Positions 11,175 to 23,405 of a stretch of 64,000 bases of DNA are shown here, in pieces; position 1 is the first letter of the stretch, and every line of letters starts with the position of its first letter. This DNA comes from Isoetes taiwanensis (taxonomy: Eukaryota > Streptophyta > Lycopodiopsida > Isoetales > Isoetaceae), in assembly GCA_021234155.1 (NCBI GenBank), contig JAJEKV010000235.1, forward strand, positions 496,001-560,000, in the 5' to 3' direction. Below the pieces are notes generated by a model. The model saw nothing but the letters and a program-made list of their open reading frames with translations, searched no databases and was not told where the DNA came from. The position numbers and the translations under genes were made by a program.

Positions 11175-11284
11175 TTGGATCTAACCGTTGAAGTTATTTT
11201 TCACGAATGTAAAACAATACGGTACATTCCCAAAGTTGAACACACAAACAATATTCCAAGTGGTGGTGCTTTGCTTAAGAAATA

Positions 11285-12071
11285 ACCTCAAAAAAACCAT
11301 GCTTACTTAAGAAATATATGCGTAAAAACTACGCCACTTCAGAAAACCACATTTCTGTAAAAAAACAGCCACTTAAAAACTATACCTACTTAAAAACCAC
11401 ACCTCAAAAAACCATACTTACTTTAAAAAATAGCCACGTAAAAACTATACCTAGTTATATAAACCACACCAAAAAAAATCACTCTTCCTTAAAAATAGCT
11501 TCTTAAAAACTAAACTACACCACTTCAGAAAACCATACTTCATTAAAAAACAGCCACTTAAAAACTACACCCGATTATAAACCACACTTCAAAAAACCAT
11601 ACTTCTTTAAAAAACAGCTATTTAAAAACTACACCCACTTATAAACGACACCTCAAAAAACAACACCTCGATTAAAAAAAATCATACCACTTCAGAAAAC
11701 CATACTTCCTTAAAAAACAACCACTTAAAAACTATACCTCCTTATAAACCACACTTCAAAAAACTATACTTCCATAAAAAACGACTACTTAAAAACTACA
11801 CCTAGTTATAAACTACACCTCAAAAAACAACACCTTCTTAAAAACAACACCCCCTCAAAAAGATAAGCAACACTTCTTTTAAAAAAAGGACACCTCAAAC
11901 AAAGACCACACCTTCAAAAAAAAAAAACTATAGCTCCATAAAAAAAACTACACCGCCTCCTTAATGAACCACACCTTCACATAACCACATGTAGATTTTT
12001 TGGAACAACGACATGTGGTCTTTTTGTTACTGTTGTTTTTAGGTGTGGACCCAGAATTGGGGTGGTAGTGT
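11285..12071. repeat. A-rich ~64-bp tandem array ending in a CACTA-like terminus
   Basis: About ten degenerate 64-bp units of the form ACCACACTTCAAAAAACC ... AAAACTACACCCACTTATAA. The array ends after a 9-bp inverted repeat (ACCACATGT ... ACATGTGGT) and GGGTGGTAGTG, whose complement starts CACTACCACCC. From 12,072 the sequence continues as LTR sequence also present at 14,521, so 12,071 is a real junction. The array resembles subterminal repeats of a DNA transposon; its orientation is opposite to the array at 1-250. Confidence 0.65.
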
Positions 12072-13785
12072 AAGACAATGACAACATAATCCAAGTAAAT
12101 ACCAACCTCTGAGCGACAAAAACAAAGAACATAGCCAGAATAACAAAACATCAGAAATATAGCTCCGGGACAATGGGTAGCTCAGCCAGCCTACATGCAG
12201 GCCCTGTTAGCAGAGAAATACCCAGCCAACTCACATTCTGAGCCCCGTTGGCAGAGTTGGTGGGGTGAACCTCGTATGCGCATACCCTTCCCAGCCCACG
12301 TCTGGCGTTGGAGGACCTCTTACCATGGGAGTTCACAAGAGTTGACTGACGTAGCAATCCCGGCCAGGAGACTCATGACCACAACTGCTTATATCAACTG
12401 TCAAATGATTCCGAACTATGGCTCCACCTCAGGAGCCAAAATATCCATGTCTCATGTTCTTAGAATTATTTAAGTTTACGTTACTACTCAGATCTCCTAG
12501 ATCTCCTGCAACTGCTCTACTGGCTAATCTATATTCATACCATAGCCCTTACACTTCCATTGTTCCCCTTTGGCTTCTATCTTTACCTATTATTATATCA
12601 TTACCAATTACCAATTTATTAACAACATGCATATATCACAAATGAGACAAGAAAGAAAAAACAACAAGTTAGAAGACCAGAATACCCACAACATCTCTGT
12701 ATTCCAGCCCGATCTTACTATATCGGAGTTGCGCATCCCGAATCGGGACTTTCCATGCCCAAATCCACACTTCCCAAGCTGTTTTGGCATGTTTTCACGT
12801 GAATCCAAACCCATCCAGATAGCTCCAAAAATCCTTCCATGATATCCTTGATTCAGCCAAAATGCCCCTTTACCATTGAATCCGGTCCTTTTATATACAA
12901 ATATATCATATTCCTCTCAGCTTCTCTTCAACTAGACTAGCTTAGGCTTGCAAATCTCGGCAAAAAGGCCTCTATACCCCTCTGAAGCAGCATCAATCTC
13001 TATCTTTTGAAGAAGTCCAATGCAAATCGACCATTCCTAGCTATGCCCAAACGCTTAAAAAGAATCCACATGCATCAATTCAGCTTTTCTCAATTAGATC
13101 CCATGCCATCTGCTTAAGCAAAGCCTAAACAATCTGTTTCTGAATTTCTATGTTCACATCAACACATAAGCACCCAAATATCTTATCAAAAGCATGAACA
13201 AATTTAGGCATAGACGCAACTATGATTTCTTACCTCTGGAGTTTTTACACGCCATAGTTCCTTGGAAATACATAGCCATAACCCTCTTAACAAATCATCA
13301 TAAATCTAACCATGGCAGTCCATATCAAATCTCAAATTAACTCAGCAAAACCCCACCTTAGAATTTCTTCGCGGATAGACCTCTGGACCCCTTGCAATTG
13401 ATTGCGCCTCCAAAGATTGTCTTCTAACTCCAAGAATCAAACTGCAGAAGAACATACATAGTGCAGTCAATTCTGACCCAGCATCACAATTTCTATCATA
13501 ACTTTCTCATACGGATGAGTTTCGGCCTGATCAGACCATTCCGGAAAGCTAACTTAAGGATCTTTCCAACAAAAGAAAAATCACCTGAAAAGGATCTCGG
13601 GTCGCCGAGATATGATGCTTCAAAAATCGAGTTCTAAAACTGCCCAGAATTGCTCCCTGCCTTCGTCCTCTGCAACAATACTTTCTCCAAAGAGACAAAA
13701 CCCTGGTCTCATGCTGCATACATGCCATGAATATGTATATACATAAATACGTATATTAACCCATCAAGTGGTCAGGACTGTTACA
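12072..13785 (-). mobile_element. LTR (family 1), 3' LTR of a minus-strand element, 5'-side truncated
   Basis: On the minus strand the LTR starts TGTAACAGTCC at 13,785, directly after a purine tract (complement of GTCTCCCCTTC). Positions 12,072-12,370 match 14,521-14,825, and 12,371-13,785 match the split copy at 23,797-27,208, with about 95 percent identity by eye. The far end is cut by the A-rich array at 12,071. No coding sequence is expected in an LTR, and the open frames here are not genes. Confidence 0.7.
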
Positions 13786-14085
13786 GTCTCCCCTTCTAAA
13801 ATTTCACCCATGTCCTCATGGGTCGATCATTGATTTGATGAAGCAATTCTCCAACAACTTATAGAATTAATATGCAATGCCAACTTATTCATAATTCATA
13901 CCTCAACATCATCAAGAGTTGCTCTCGTTGCTTATACGGAGACTTCTCCCTTGAATACTTCTATGGTAACCACGAAGCCTCTAAATATTCCTCCTCCTCC
14001 TGAGGATAGCATTTTTAGATCTCTCTGCAATCCATAGATCATAATGTCAACACCCAAGGATCCAACATTGCTCTGATACCAATTA
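13786..14085 (-). mobile_element. Minimal interior of the LTR element, with primer site and purine tract
   Basis: Read on the minus strand, TGGTATCAGAGC (14,070-14,081) is the primer binding site complementary to the 3' end of plant initiator tRNA-Met, three to five bases inside the LTR edge at 14,086. The polypurine tract complementary to GTCTCCCCTTCTAAAA lies at 13,786. Only ~300 bp separate the LTRs, so gag and pol are absent: a TRIM-like or internally deleted derivative. Confidence 0.7.
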
Positions 14086-14825
14086 TGACGAGACTGCCGA
14101 GTTGACCCTCTAGGCAACTCGGGATCCTGTCAATATTGCGCTAATTCTAGGTTGGTGTGACAAACAATTGAATATGGTGAAGAATTGAATCTTCCTCTTG
14201 CACAGTTGAAATAGCATACTCAAAACTCAATGAGCAAGTACTTATGGTCTCAATATAATCATACAATATTAACATCCAAAGAAATCCATATTCTCAATAG
14301 TTACAGCATCCCTATTAGCAACTCAACCCTAGAAGCTTCTCGCTCATCCATGAGCCACAATCGTGCTGGTGCCATCGCCTTGCTCATTCACTGCACATAC
14401 ACTCACCGGGTTAGTCCTCGCGGACTAAGTGGGGATCCCGGCTGCCAATCGCATGCATGGAAATTATACTGAAATCTTGGATAAGCACAAACACGGCGGA
14501 AATCCTACATGGGTACAGTGCTAAGACAATGACAACATAATCCAAGTAAATACCAACCTCTGAGCAACAAAAGCAAAGAACATAGCCAGAATAACAAAAC
14601 ATCAGAAATATAGCTCCGGGACAATGGGTAGCTCAGGCCAGCCTACATGCAGCCCCCCGTTAGTTGAGAAATACCCAGCCAGCTCACATTCCGAGCCCCG
14701 CTGGCATGGAGTTGGTGGGGTGAACCTCGTGATAAGATACCCTTCCTTACACGCCCATTTGGAGGACCTCTTACCATGGGAGTTCACAAGAGTTGATCGA
14801 CGTAGCAATCCCGGCCGGAGAACTA
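14086..14825 (-). mobile_element. LTR (family 1), 5' LTR of the minus-strand element, truncated
   Basis: Begins TGACGAGACTGCC (plus orientation) next to the primer site. 14,521-14,825 matches 12,072-12,370. If the copies are collinear, a full LTR would be about 2.15 kb; this copy keeps the first ~740 bp and then diverges. 14,826-15,127 has no recognised content. Confidence 0.6.
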
Positions 14826-15127
14826 ACGCCCGGTGTCCGCGAAAGCACAAGAATACCCTGAGAGAATCACGATGAACATGAGCATGCCGAGCAACCTAGG
14901 CCAATAGAACCTAGAAGTCCGACCCCGGAGGTTTCAATAGACATCAAATACCAAGACAACAATTGGACAATGCAAGACCAAGACATGTGAAGTTCATTAG
15001 AATGTTTACTATCATGTGCCTAGATTATATCGTTGTTGATGTTGTCTATACAACCCGCCCAAGTTGAAGTAGCTAGGTTACCGGGATGAAGATAATGATC
15101 GCCAATCCAACACGCCGAGGAAGCCAT

Positions 15128-15155
15128 GGGTGAAAGTATGTGGTGGGTATCAAAA
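15128..15155 (+). repeat. Left terminal inverted repeat
   Basis: GGGTGAAAGTATG followed by TGGTGGGTATCAAA, flanked on the left by CCAT. Paired with 23,406-23,433 in inverted orientation. Confidence 0.75.
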
Positions 15156-15312
15156 GCATGCGCCCCGGACGCGATGCTTATAGCAGGGTTTTAGCCGCTT
15201 AAAGCACCCTCGCTTTTGCTTAATTTGGGTGCCGATGGGTGTAATCGAGTCATTTATTTCACGCCCTTCATGTACTCACACGCCCACGCCACTTTAACGA
15301 ACCGTTAGGAAA

Positions 15313-18300
15313 ATGATTGTGGGATTTTGGCTGTTTTTTCATGTGAAAGTGGTAGTGCGTTGCAAATTCGATCGAGCCTTAACTACTTCCCATGGCCCGA
15401 AAATTCTCCTCCAATTCACTTATTCTCCCTCTCAGAATTTCATGGCGCCCCCGATACCGGCACGGAGGCAATCACACGTTAGCATTGGATTTTTCGGCCC
15501 GATGAATCCCAATACGTTGTTCCGATTTGTTGGATGTCAATGCAACACAGAAATATCGCGTGAAGATCCGGTTTCCTGCAATTTACAAGAAATTGAATGC
15601 AGAGAGAAAGAGAGAATGATTATGGAATATGATGAAAAAGCGGTTGAGCGGGGAGGATCCGAAAGCATGAGGCGCGGGCAAGAAATAGCCAAGCTTGTAG
15701 TTGATTACTTCAACAAGCTCACCAAAAAGCATTCACCGAACTCAAGGCGATGTGATGAAGAGGGTGGTTCATCACCACTTAAATGGAAATCTCGGAACCG
15801 GAATTTTGCCAAATCCAAAGGAGTGCAAGGCGGGGTGCCGCTGCTCAACAACTTGAAATGCAGACAATGGCAGCCACAAAGAGGCAAAGGAACCATGATA
15901 TTTGAGAGCCGTAACCTCTACACTTGTGATGGCTTCTTCCACAAAATTGAGATGCAATTCCACTATGGCGGGGCTGTTAGGTACATCTAATTCTTGCTTT
16001 CTTGCCTGCGGCTTCTTCATGCTGTTAAGTGCTTGTATATGAAAGTGATGCTGGCTGGGATATGTTCATTGATTAATGTGCAATATTTTTTATGATAGGT
16101 TGCATGAGGTCAACAATTGCAACTGCTGCATTAAGGAAATCGGAAGCCGTCCTTGGAAATGGTCCGTGGTCTTGCTTCCAAAGGAGGTTGAGATGCGATT
16201 CTCTCACCCCTGCTTGCAAGCAAAGCATAACAGAATTCTGGAAACAAAATAGCAGAGTCTCTCCTTGCAAGAAAGATGTTGTGAACACTGTTGGAGAGTC
16301 AGGCTTCCGAATTTCTTATCCCTTGCACCTTATGGAGGTCACACAGGTATAAGTTTCCATACAAATATTTTTTTGCTATTATTGCATAAATATTTCTAAC
16401 CAAAGGCTACCATTCAGCTGCAGCTATTTCAACAATACAAAAAGGCACATCCTCAACACCCTGTTTGCTTAAAGGCTTTCGAGAAGTTGAAGCCTATTTA
16501 TGTAAAGAAAGTATCGTAAAAGGGAAACCATTTGTTGCATATACCATATGAAGTTGGAGTATGCCGGGTAGTAATACGAATGCATTAAGGTCGACAAAAA
16601 CCGGATTCCATGGTGAAGAGTGCAAGTGCACTGCGAGGTCCGGGTGGACCTGGTGAGAAGTGTCGGCCGCCAACATATCGTGATGACTCAACCGGCGAAG
16701 CTCGGAGGGTCGTGGTTTGCAACAAGAGCGAGGGTGAAGAATGGTATAAACATGACTGCTTGATGCAGAAATGTCAGAAGTGTGGCATAAATAGTCTTCT
16801 TATATGTCCAAGAGAAAGAGAGAATCATGAGTTCTTGCTTGAATGGAAGACGTTTGAAAAGGTAATACTCTCTTTATTGTTTGCTGAAACATGCTGATAT
16901 GTGCTGTCATCCGCTGACTCCTGCTTTTGTGCTTTCAACTTGCGCTAATCTTCTGTTTTATGCTACAGACCTTGTTACAGATTCCAGAGGAGACAGAAGA
17001 AGCTGGTGGAGTTGCAGCCTGTGTTACCAAGGAAGTGCCAGGTGGCAACAAAAAGAAAAGATCCAATGCCACCAAGAAGGGAAACAAAAGTAAGAAATCC
17101 AAGGTAGTTATTTGGGACACGACCGAAGTCGCAAAGACAAGTTGAGAAGAAGGGAAACAAAAGCAAGAAATCCAAGGTAGCTGGTGGGACACGACCAAGC
17201 CGCAAAGCACAAGATGAGACCTCAAATGGCAAGGGGAAAAAAAAAGAAAGGACCAAAGCCAGTCCTTAGATTGTCTTACAAGAGACGGCGGTGAAGGATT
17301 TCATTTCATATCGTGTTCCACATTGAAGATATTCGTGCGTCGCGACAATTACAGGGCTAGATGGCGAGCCATGCAATTCGTGAGTTGCCCTGGACAATAT
17401 CCAAGATGGCACCATTGTTTACGTAATTGATTTTTTGCAGAGAATTACAGCATAAAAATACAAAGGGAGGTTCAAAGCCAGCATTGGCACAATGACCAGA
17501 TAACAATTCTCGTCCACATCACGTATAGGATGGACAACAGCTCTGGGACCAGAAAGCTATTGAAGGAAACCCATTTTTACTTAAGTGATGACAAGATTCA
17601 TGACACTCTTTTTGTGCAGCACTATCTTAGAAAGCACAATTCATGGCTAGTATCAAATGGTGTAGAATTCTCCAGGCATATAGTTTGGTCAGATGGTTGT
17701 TCTAGCCAATTCAAATCTGCCCGGCCATTCTATTTCCTACCAAGATATCACCATGAGCTAGTGAAGGAAATAATATGGAATTTCTTTGGGACAGCCCATG
17801 GTAAGGGAGAGCACGATGGGCAAGGGGCAGTCCTTAAAGGGGCATTCACTAGAGAGCACCTCAAGTATGATTGGAGTGAGATTTAGGGGTCTTAGATGAT
17901 GTGGAATGGTCGCTTACGGCGTTGGAATGAAGGGGCCAAAGAACGGGACATCAAGAGGTAATATGCTTTCATCCGCATTTATCCGCTTTTAACGTGTTGT
18001 CATCCGCTTTCAACGTGCTTTCATCCGCTTTTATCTGGCCGGGTATGTTTGTATTGTGCCTCAGATCGTATGTGAACCGTAATACTTGTTCTTTGGCTTT
18101 TGCGGCACTTCGGTTCATTGGAAAGGATGATGTTGATAGGGACGTAACCGGCCGGATCGTGCCAAGGTAGAAGGGACCAAGGAAATACACCGTCCAGGAC
18201 TTACTTGGCCAAATCAAGCACAAGGGTGGCTCATAGAGGTTTAAGTTGTTTCTATGGTAATTGTTTGAAAGGAAACTGGTCATCTTGTGTGAACAAGCAC

Positions 18301-18683
18301 AGGGTTGAAGAATTGGAAATATGTTACACTAAAGCCGATAAGTCTACCGTGAAGGTACCGCAGATTTAAATCGATGAGGCATTTTTGAAGGTGATGGAGA
18401 ATGGCTTAGTGGAAACATAGAGGAAGGTGATAACTTTGTTTGCTTGAAGCGAGGAGGGAAATCGGGGAGAATGCAGATTTCTATGTGGTGAAATGTGTTA
18501 AGCCAAGGCATCCTTGACGTAATTGTCAAGGATAGCTGAAATCCGGAACCTTCAATGTCGATGAACATGTGTTGGCTGGTTTGTACTATCTTTGCCGGCG
18601 GCCCGATAATAGTTGGGAGCTACTTGAAGACAAAGGGCGACCTTCCAAAGCAGTCATCACGCATCGCCTATCAAGTTTGAGAT
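15313..18683 (+). pseudogene. Degraded transposase (DDE/RNase H-like) of the two-gene transposon
   Basis: At least five exons can be followed. 15,313-15,973 joins 16,099 across a GT-AG intron that keeps frame. Another intron spans 16,349-16,417; the next exon (16,418 to about 16,512) reads LQLFQQYKKAHPQHPVCLKA. An exon ending at 16,861 joins 16,969 in frame and carries a Cys-rich block (HDCLMQKCQKCGINSLLICP, about 16,757-16,815). The core exon at 17,460-17,886 shows LSDDKIHDTLFVQHYL, IVWSDGCSSQFKSARPFYF and WNFFGTAHGKGEHDG. The order EVQ-HW, SDD, SDG-QFK, HGKG-DG matches a transposase-like family I recall from animals and plants, with the Asp residues as likely metal ligands. Downstream pieces include NADFYVVKCVKPRHP (about 18,473) and PDNSWELLEDKG (about 18,603). 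Stops and frameshifts break it throughout. Confidence 0.65.
17950..18042. repeat. Short minisatellite, TTTCATCCGCTTTTAACGTG-like
   Basis: Four units of about 20-24 bp containing TCATCCGCWTT, lying after the core transposase exon, probably within an intron. A related TGTCATCCGCTGACTCCTGC occurs at about 16,905 in another intron of the same gene. Confidence 0.6.
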
Positions 18684-19940
18684 GAATCGATTTCGGCACC
18701 AATGATTTTCCCTTGAACAGGCTACTCACCAGATGATCCTTGACAGTCTGCCATATGAAGGTTGAATATGCTTTGACTAGTTGTTTTATCATTTTAACAG
18801 GTCTGTAGTTACTTGTGTACTTGTCTCAAATTTTGATCATTGTATTGGAGACAATGCTTATGAGACAATGTTTGTAGTATTGGACTGCTGTATTGGAGTA
18901 TTTTAGTATTGGAAACAATGCTTGTAGTATTGGAGAGTAAGCTTGATATATATTACAGAAAATTGTACACTCAGGATTAGAGACATCACTCAATACTCAA
19001 GATAACACAAAGTAATCATACATATATATTACAAAAAAGTAATGTACAATGGTTACTTCATGAGTCATCGAAGTCTTCAGAGTCATGCTCCTCGCCAGGA
19101 AGGGTGCCCAGCAGCTGCCTTTGTACTTCTAATAGAGCATTGAGGATATAGTAGGCCGAGACAAGATAGTTGTTGAGGCAGTAATCCAGCACTGCAACTA
19201 TCTCCTTGTCCAACCATGCATCAGAGATGTCAATTTGTGAGATCGTTTCCTATACTGTATGATAATACTATGCTGTCCAGCCCGATAATAGTTGGGAGCT
19301 ACTTGAAGACAAAGGCCTGACCTTCCAGTACAGTCATCACGTATCAGCTATCAAGTTTGAGATGAATCAGATTCCTGGCACCAACAGATTTTCCCTTGAA
19401 CAGGCTACTCACCAGATGATCCTTGACAGTCTGCCATATGAAGGTTGAATATGCTTTGACCTAGTTGTTTTATCATTTTAACAGGTCTGTAGTTACTTGT
19501 GTACTTGTCTCAAATTTTGATCATTGTATTGGAGACAATGCTTATGAGACAATGTTTGTAGTATTGGAATTTCAGTATTGGAGTATTTTAGTATTGGAAA
19601 CAATGCTTGTAGTATTGGAGAGTAAGCTTGATATATATTACAGAAAATTGTACACTCAGGATTAGAGACATCACTCAATACTCAAGATAACACAAAGTAA
19701 TCATACATATATATTACAAAAAAGTAATGTACAATGGTTACTTCATGAGTCATCGAAGTCTTGAGTCATGCTCCTCGCCGGGGAAGGGTGCCCAAAGTTT
19801 TGCCTTTTGTACTTCTAATGGAGCATTGAGGATATAGTAGGCCGAGACAAGATAGTTGTTGAGGCAATAATCCAGCACTGCAACTGTCTCCTTCTCCAAC
19901 CATGCATCAGAGATGTCAATTTGTGAGATCGCTTTTCTGT
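18601..19940. repeat. Direct tandem duplication, ~679-bp period, across the convergent gene ends
   Basis: 18,601 to about 19,245 is repeated at 19,280 to about 19,940, both starting GCCCGATAATAGTTGGGAGC. Each copy contains the 3' end of the plus-strand transposase (PDNSWELLEDKG) and the 3' end of the minus-strand gene. In copy 2 the plus-strand end stays open to a stop at 19,446-19,448 (ending MILDSLPYEG), whereas in copy 1 a shifted frame stops near 18,683. In copy 1 the minus-strand end is clean (LPGEEHDSEDFDDS, stop at 19,058), whereas in copy 2 it is shifted. Confidence 0.85.
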
Positions 19941-22900
19941 CTTGATGAGAAGACAAGTATTCCAAAATTTGGACACACAAACTTACGCAAAAGTTGTCCT
20001 CTTCTTGTCCCTTGAAAGGCATAGCAGAGGGAGCATGTGTGTATAGGGGTTTAGAAACCCTTTTTGTAGGCTGTCATCAACCAAAAAAATCATACCATGA
20101 TATTGAGGAAAATCCTCAAGTACAACCTTCAACTCCTTGAAAAAAAGTTGCTTTTCTGTGCTGGTTGGATGCTCGCATGCATAGCAATGCTCTTGACCAT
20201 ATACCTTCAAGAATCTGGTCACCGAAATCGGGGAACAATGCATCCACCATATCTCTTGTATTCAAGTAGAGAAGCACTCCAAATCACAATATCAAACCTC
20301 AAGATTGCCCCTCCACAAACTCATGATACGGGTTCGCAAATGAGGTACTTACTTGCGTTTCTTTTTACAACATGGTTCGTTTGTGGTGGAGGCAAGATTT
20401 TCCCGTTCATTCTCCTCTGTTGTGTCTGTGCCAGTACACCATTTATGTCAAGCACCATGCACTTCCGTCTGGGTGTCTATCCCTCGACGTTTGTAACCAC
20501 TGTCGATGTATCTTTGATCGTGCTTGTCTTTGCGATGTGTCTTTGGACTCTCTTTGGGAAGTGCTATCGGAAGGTCTTTGGACATTTTTGCGACCTCTTT
20601 GGACTCTGCTTTATCTTTGCTACCAGATGATGGAGAGTGCTGATAGCCATAGTCAGATACATCCTTATTCTCCCTGCCCCCAATGTATGGGTGTTTCCTG
20701 GCTATCAGTAACCCTTGCAGTGCCTTTGTCCTCGGTTTCTTCATTCACGACTGTCTTGTTCTCGCGCATGCAAGGATGAGCTCCAATTAACAACCAAAAA
20801 TTTGTAGAGAATACACATTCGAAATGTAACAGATAACGAGGCACCTTTTGTATGTTAGAGTTTGTCTTTGGCACTTCTTTATCTGTATTGTCTTCTTCAT
20901 CAGATTCACTAAGTATAACCATTGGCTGCCTTCTTTTTCTGCGGACAAGTTTTTACAGAAGCCTAAGTTGAATGAATAATCCAAACCAAAATTTGCAGAT
21001 TAAAGGTGGAATAAAACATGGATCAAATATATTAATTGTTTGAACAAAAACCTTTTGGCTGATGGTTTAGGGTTGTCTTGCAAAATCAAGGTTTCCTGGC
21101 CTGAAATACATAAGGCAAAATTACATTAGCCTTGTTTTTTTTTTCCAAATGCTACTTCTATAGGGACGTCCTCATCAAGGTCATTTTTCGACTCACCCTC
21201 ACTTTCTTCTTCCACAACCTTCCCGGCCCTTGGCCCGGTGTCAACTCGGCCGACCGCTTAACTAACGGTCTGAACGATTGTCGACATCTTCGCCATCGTT
21301 TTTCTTTCCTGCAAAGAACAGGGTGTTAGAGGAGGCCTTTGTAGAGGCAGCTGCAGAATTTGGAACTATAATATAATTGTTGGCACCATCAGTACTACTT
21401 GAATCTCCCTTGGATTCTGCATGCTTTGGTGTCTCTCGGCCTTTGTCTTTGCCCGTGTGTCAGTAGTCTTTGTCAAGATCACCGGGTAGTTTGTCGCTTC
21501 TAATGTCTCAAAGCACCTTCTAATCTTGCCAATTCAAATGAGAGCCCGAAAATAGGCATGTACCTTTTTTTCCCATGTCTTGGGCGTGGAGTGTGAACCC
21601 TTGTGGACTTGTGCTTGGCTGATCCTGGGGTCCTTTTACTTTTTGGTGTGTTGACCTGTTTCCTTTTCCTGCTGCTATTAGGAGTTGTGGCTACATGCTC
21701 ATCAACATCAATTATCTTCTTCTCGGTTTTGTGAGATGTTCCAGCATGCAACAAGATTAAGCTTACCTATTTCCCGCACTAACCCTGTAGGAATGGTCTC
21801 GTGCACTCGGCAAAGATCCTCCATGAGCAACCGGTGCAAATTTAGCGGATAATGATGTCCACATTTCATCCGCAGGCTGAGGGTGTAATCATCCTGGAAT
21901 GCAAGACCACAGGTGGAACATCTCTTCTCATCTCCAATTGGCAATCGAAATGGTATTGGAGTGATGCTGACCAGCTGATCATTTCTCTTGGTCATCTCCC
22001 TCAGTCTGGTGACATTCTGTAAGTGCTGCTGGGCTTTTACAAGGAGGGACTCGTTGTTGGCAATCTCGGCAGATTAGTGCAGCCACCTTTCTACATTGGG
22101 TTTGATCTATTGGCCCACCCCCATTTCAAGTAGGGACTTGAAAGATATACTCGCCATATCTTTCTCCCTCTCCAAAGAATGAATCTCGTAGAGACACTGC
22201 ATTAGGATCCGGCGTTGCTTGAAGGCGTGCAATATTATCCTTTATGGTCTTCAACTTCCCCTCTGCTGCCTAGAAGAAGGTGCCCTTTGCCTGAGATTGT
22301 GCAGCCTGTTCCTTCTTTGACACTAGGTCACTCTGCTGCATTTTTAGGGCTTCCTGCATATCTTGGATCATGCTTTCCCAGACGGGAAATATTTTTCCCA
22401 TAAGCCGATGCTTCTTTGGACACATTGCGATACTCTGAATGACAACTTCCCTTCTAATTTTACAAAGAGTGCTGCCTGCCGAGGTCGGCCTTTTCTCGCT
22501 ATGCTTTTCAGTCTTTGTTGTCTGGCGTGATTTCTTTGCCCTTTGGTCTTTGGGTTCACTCTTGACCTTGCTTTCGAATAGGCTCACTTTTTTTTTTTCT
22601 TTTTGCCGCCACTGCTGCCCAATTAACCTTGAAATTTTCGGATCCTGCTTTGGCCCTCCCGCGGTTGTTGAATGCAAATAAAAGGAAACCGTCTTCCTTA
22701 CTTCTCTATTCTTCAACCCTTACGGGTATATCTTGCTCAACAGTTCAATTAGAGCTTCTTCGTTGCTACGGCCTTACTTTGTCGATGGATGTCTTGTTGA
22801 GAATGACACCATTGGTGTCCCAAACCTCATTATACTTACTTTCTGCTAGGATATCACATCCGTTTCGAAATTGAGAGGGATGTACACCCTCATTTGATAG

Positions 22901-23200
22901 ACCCGCATAAGCATGGAAGTCCTCCTCAGTTCGGCAATCAGCCAGGTCCGGTCTTAGGGGCACGTTCCTTCTGGGCTGAAAGAAAGCAAGAAAAACAAAT
23001 TAACAGGGCATCGTAAGCCATCAAAATTGGCAGTGCATTTTGCTTACCCTGCGCATGTCATCCATTGGAATTAATGGCTGAGCCGGCAGATTAACAACCT
23101 TCTTCACCATAGTGCGTTTGAGATTTGGAATACTAGAGTGAATGCGGAAATTCTCGAGCTTCTTCTCCGCGGGCTATTTGTCCGGAGTAGCAAAAGGTGG
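19058..23200 (-). pseudogene. Unidentified multi-exon gene on the minus strand of the transposon
   Basis: Open segments in transcription order: 22,963-22,766 (has DLADCRTEEDFHAYAGLSNE), 22,716-22,270 (very Lys-rich, with KKEQAAQSQAK), 21,995-21,708, 21,754-21,500 (basic: SRKRKQVNTPKSKRTPGSAK), 20,922-20,665 (acidic start, VILSESDEEDN), 20,243-19,983, then the end at 19,230-19,058. The 21.9-kb segment has CSTCGLAFQDDYTLSLRMKC then GHHYPL, a C-x2-C ... C-x-H-H arrangement resembling a degraded zinc-binding RING-like domain. The basic runs suggest a nuclear or DNA-binding protein. I do not recognise the family. Exon joins were not all worked out, so limits are approximate. Sharing one set of TIRs with the transposase suggests an accessory transposition protein, which is inference. 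Confidence 0.45.
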
Positions 23201-23405
23201 GGAGCACGGTTGCAAATTACAAATTCAAAAATTCGCTACCCTTCGGATCACAGTCATTAGTTACGGTGGGCGATAAGCAGGTTATGATTGAAACGGGCAT
23301 GCCCTATGTGAAGTGACGGGGGCATAGCATAGGTTAGACTTCAATTGGTGAAGGGTGGAAAAAATAGTATGAAGGGTGCTGGTGCTGGGTGCTGAACCGC
23401 GTTTA

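Noticed and set aside
20097-20779. 177- and 135-codon plus-strand frames
   Set aside because: They lie opposite the minus-strand gene segments of the transposon and show no family features.
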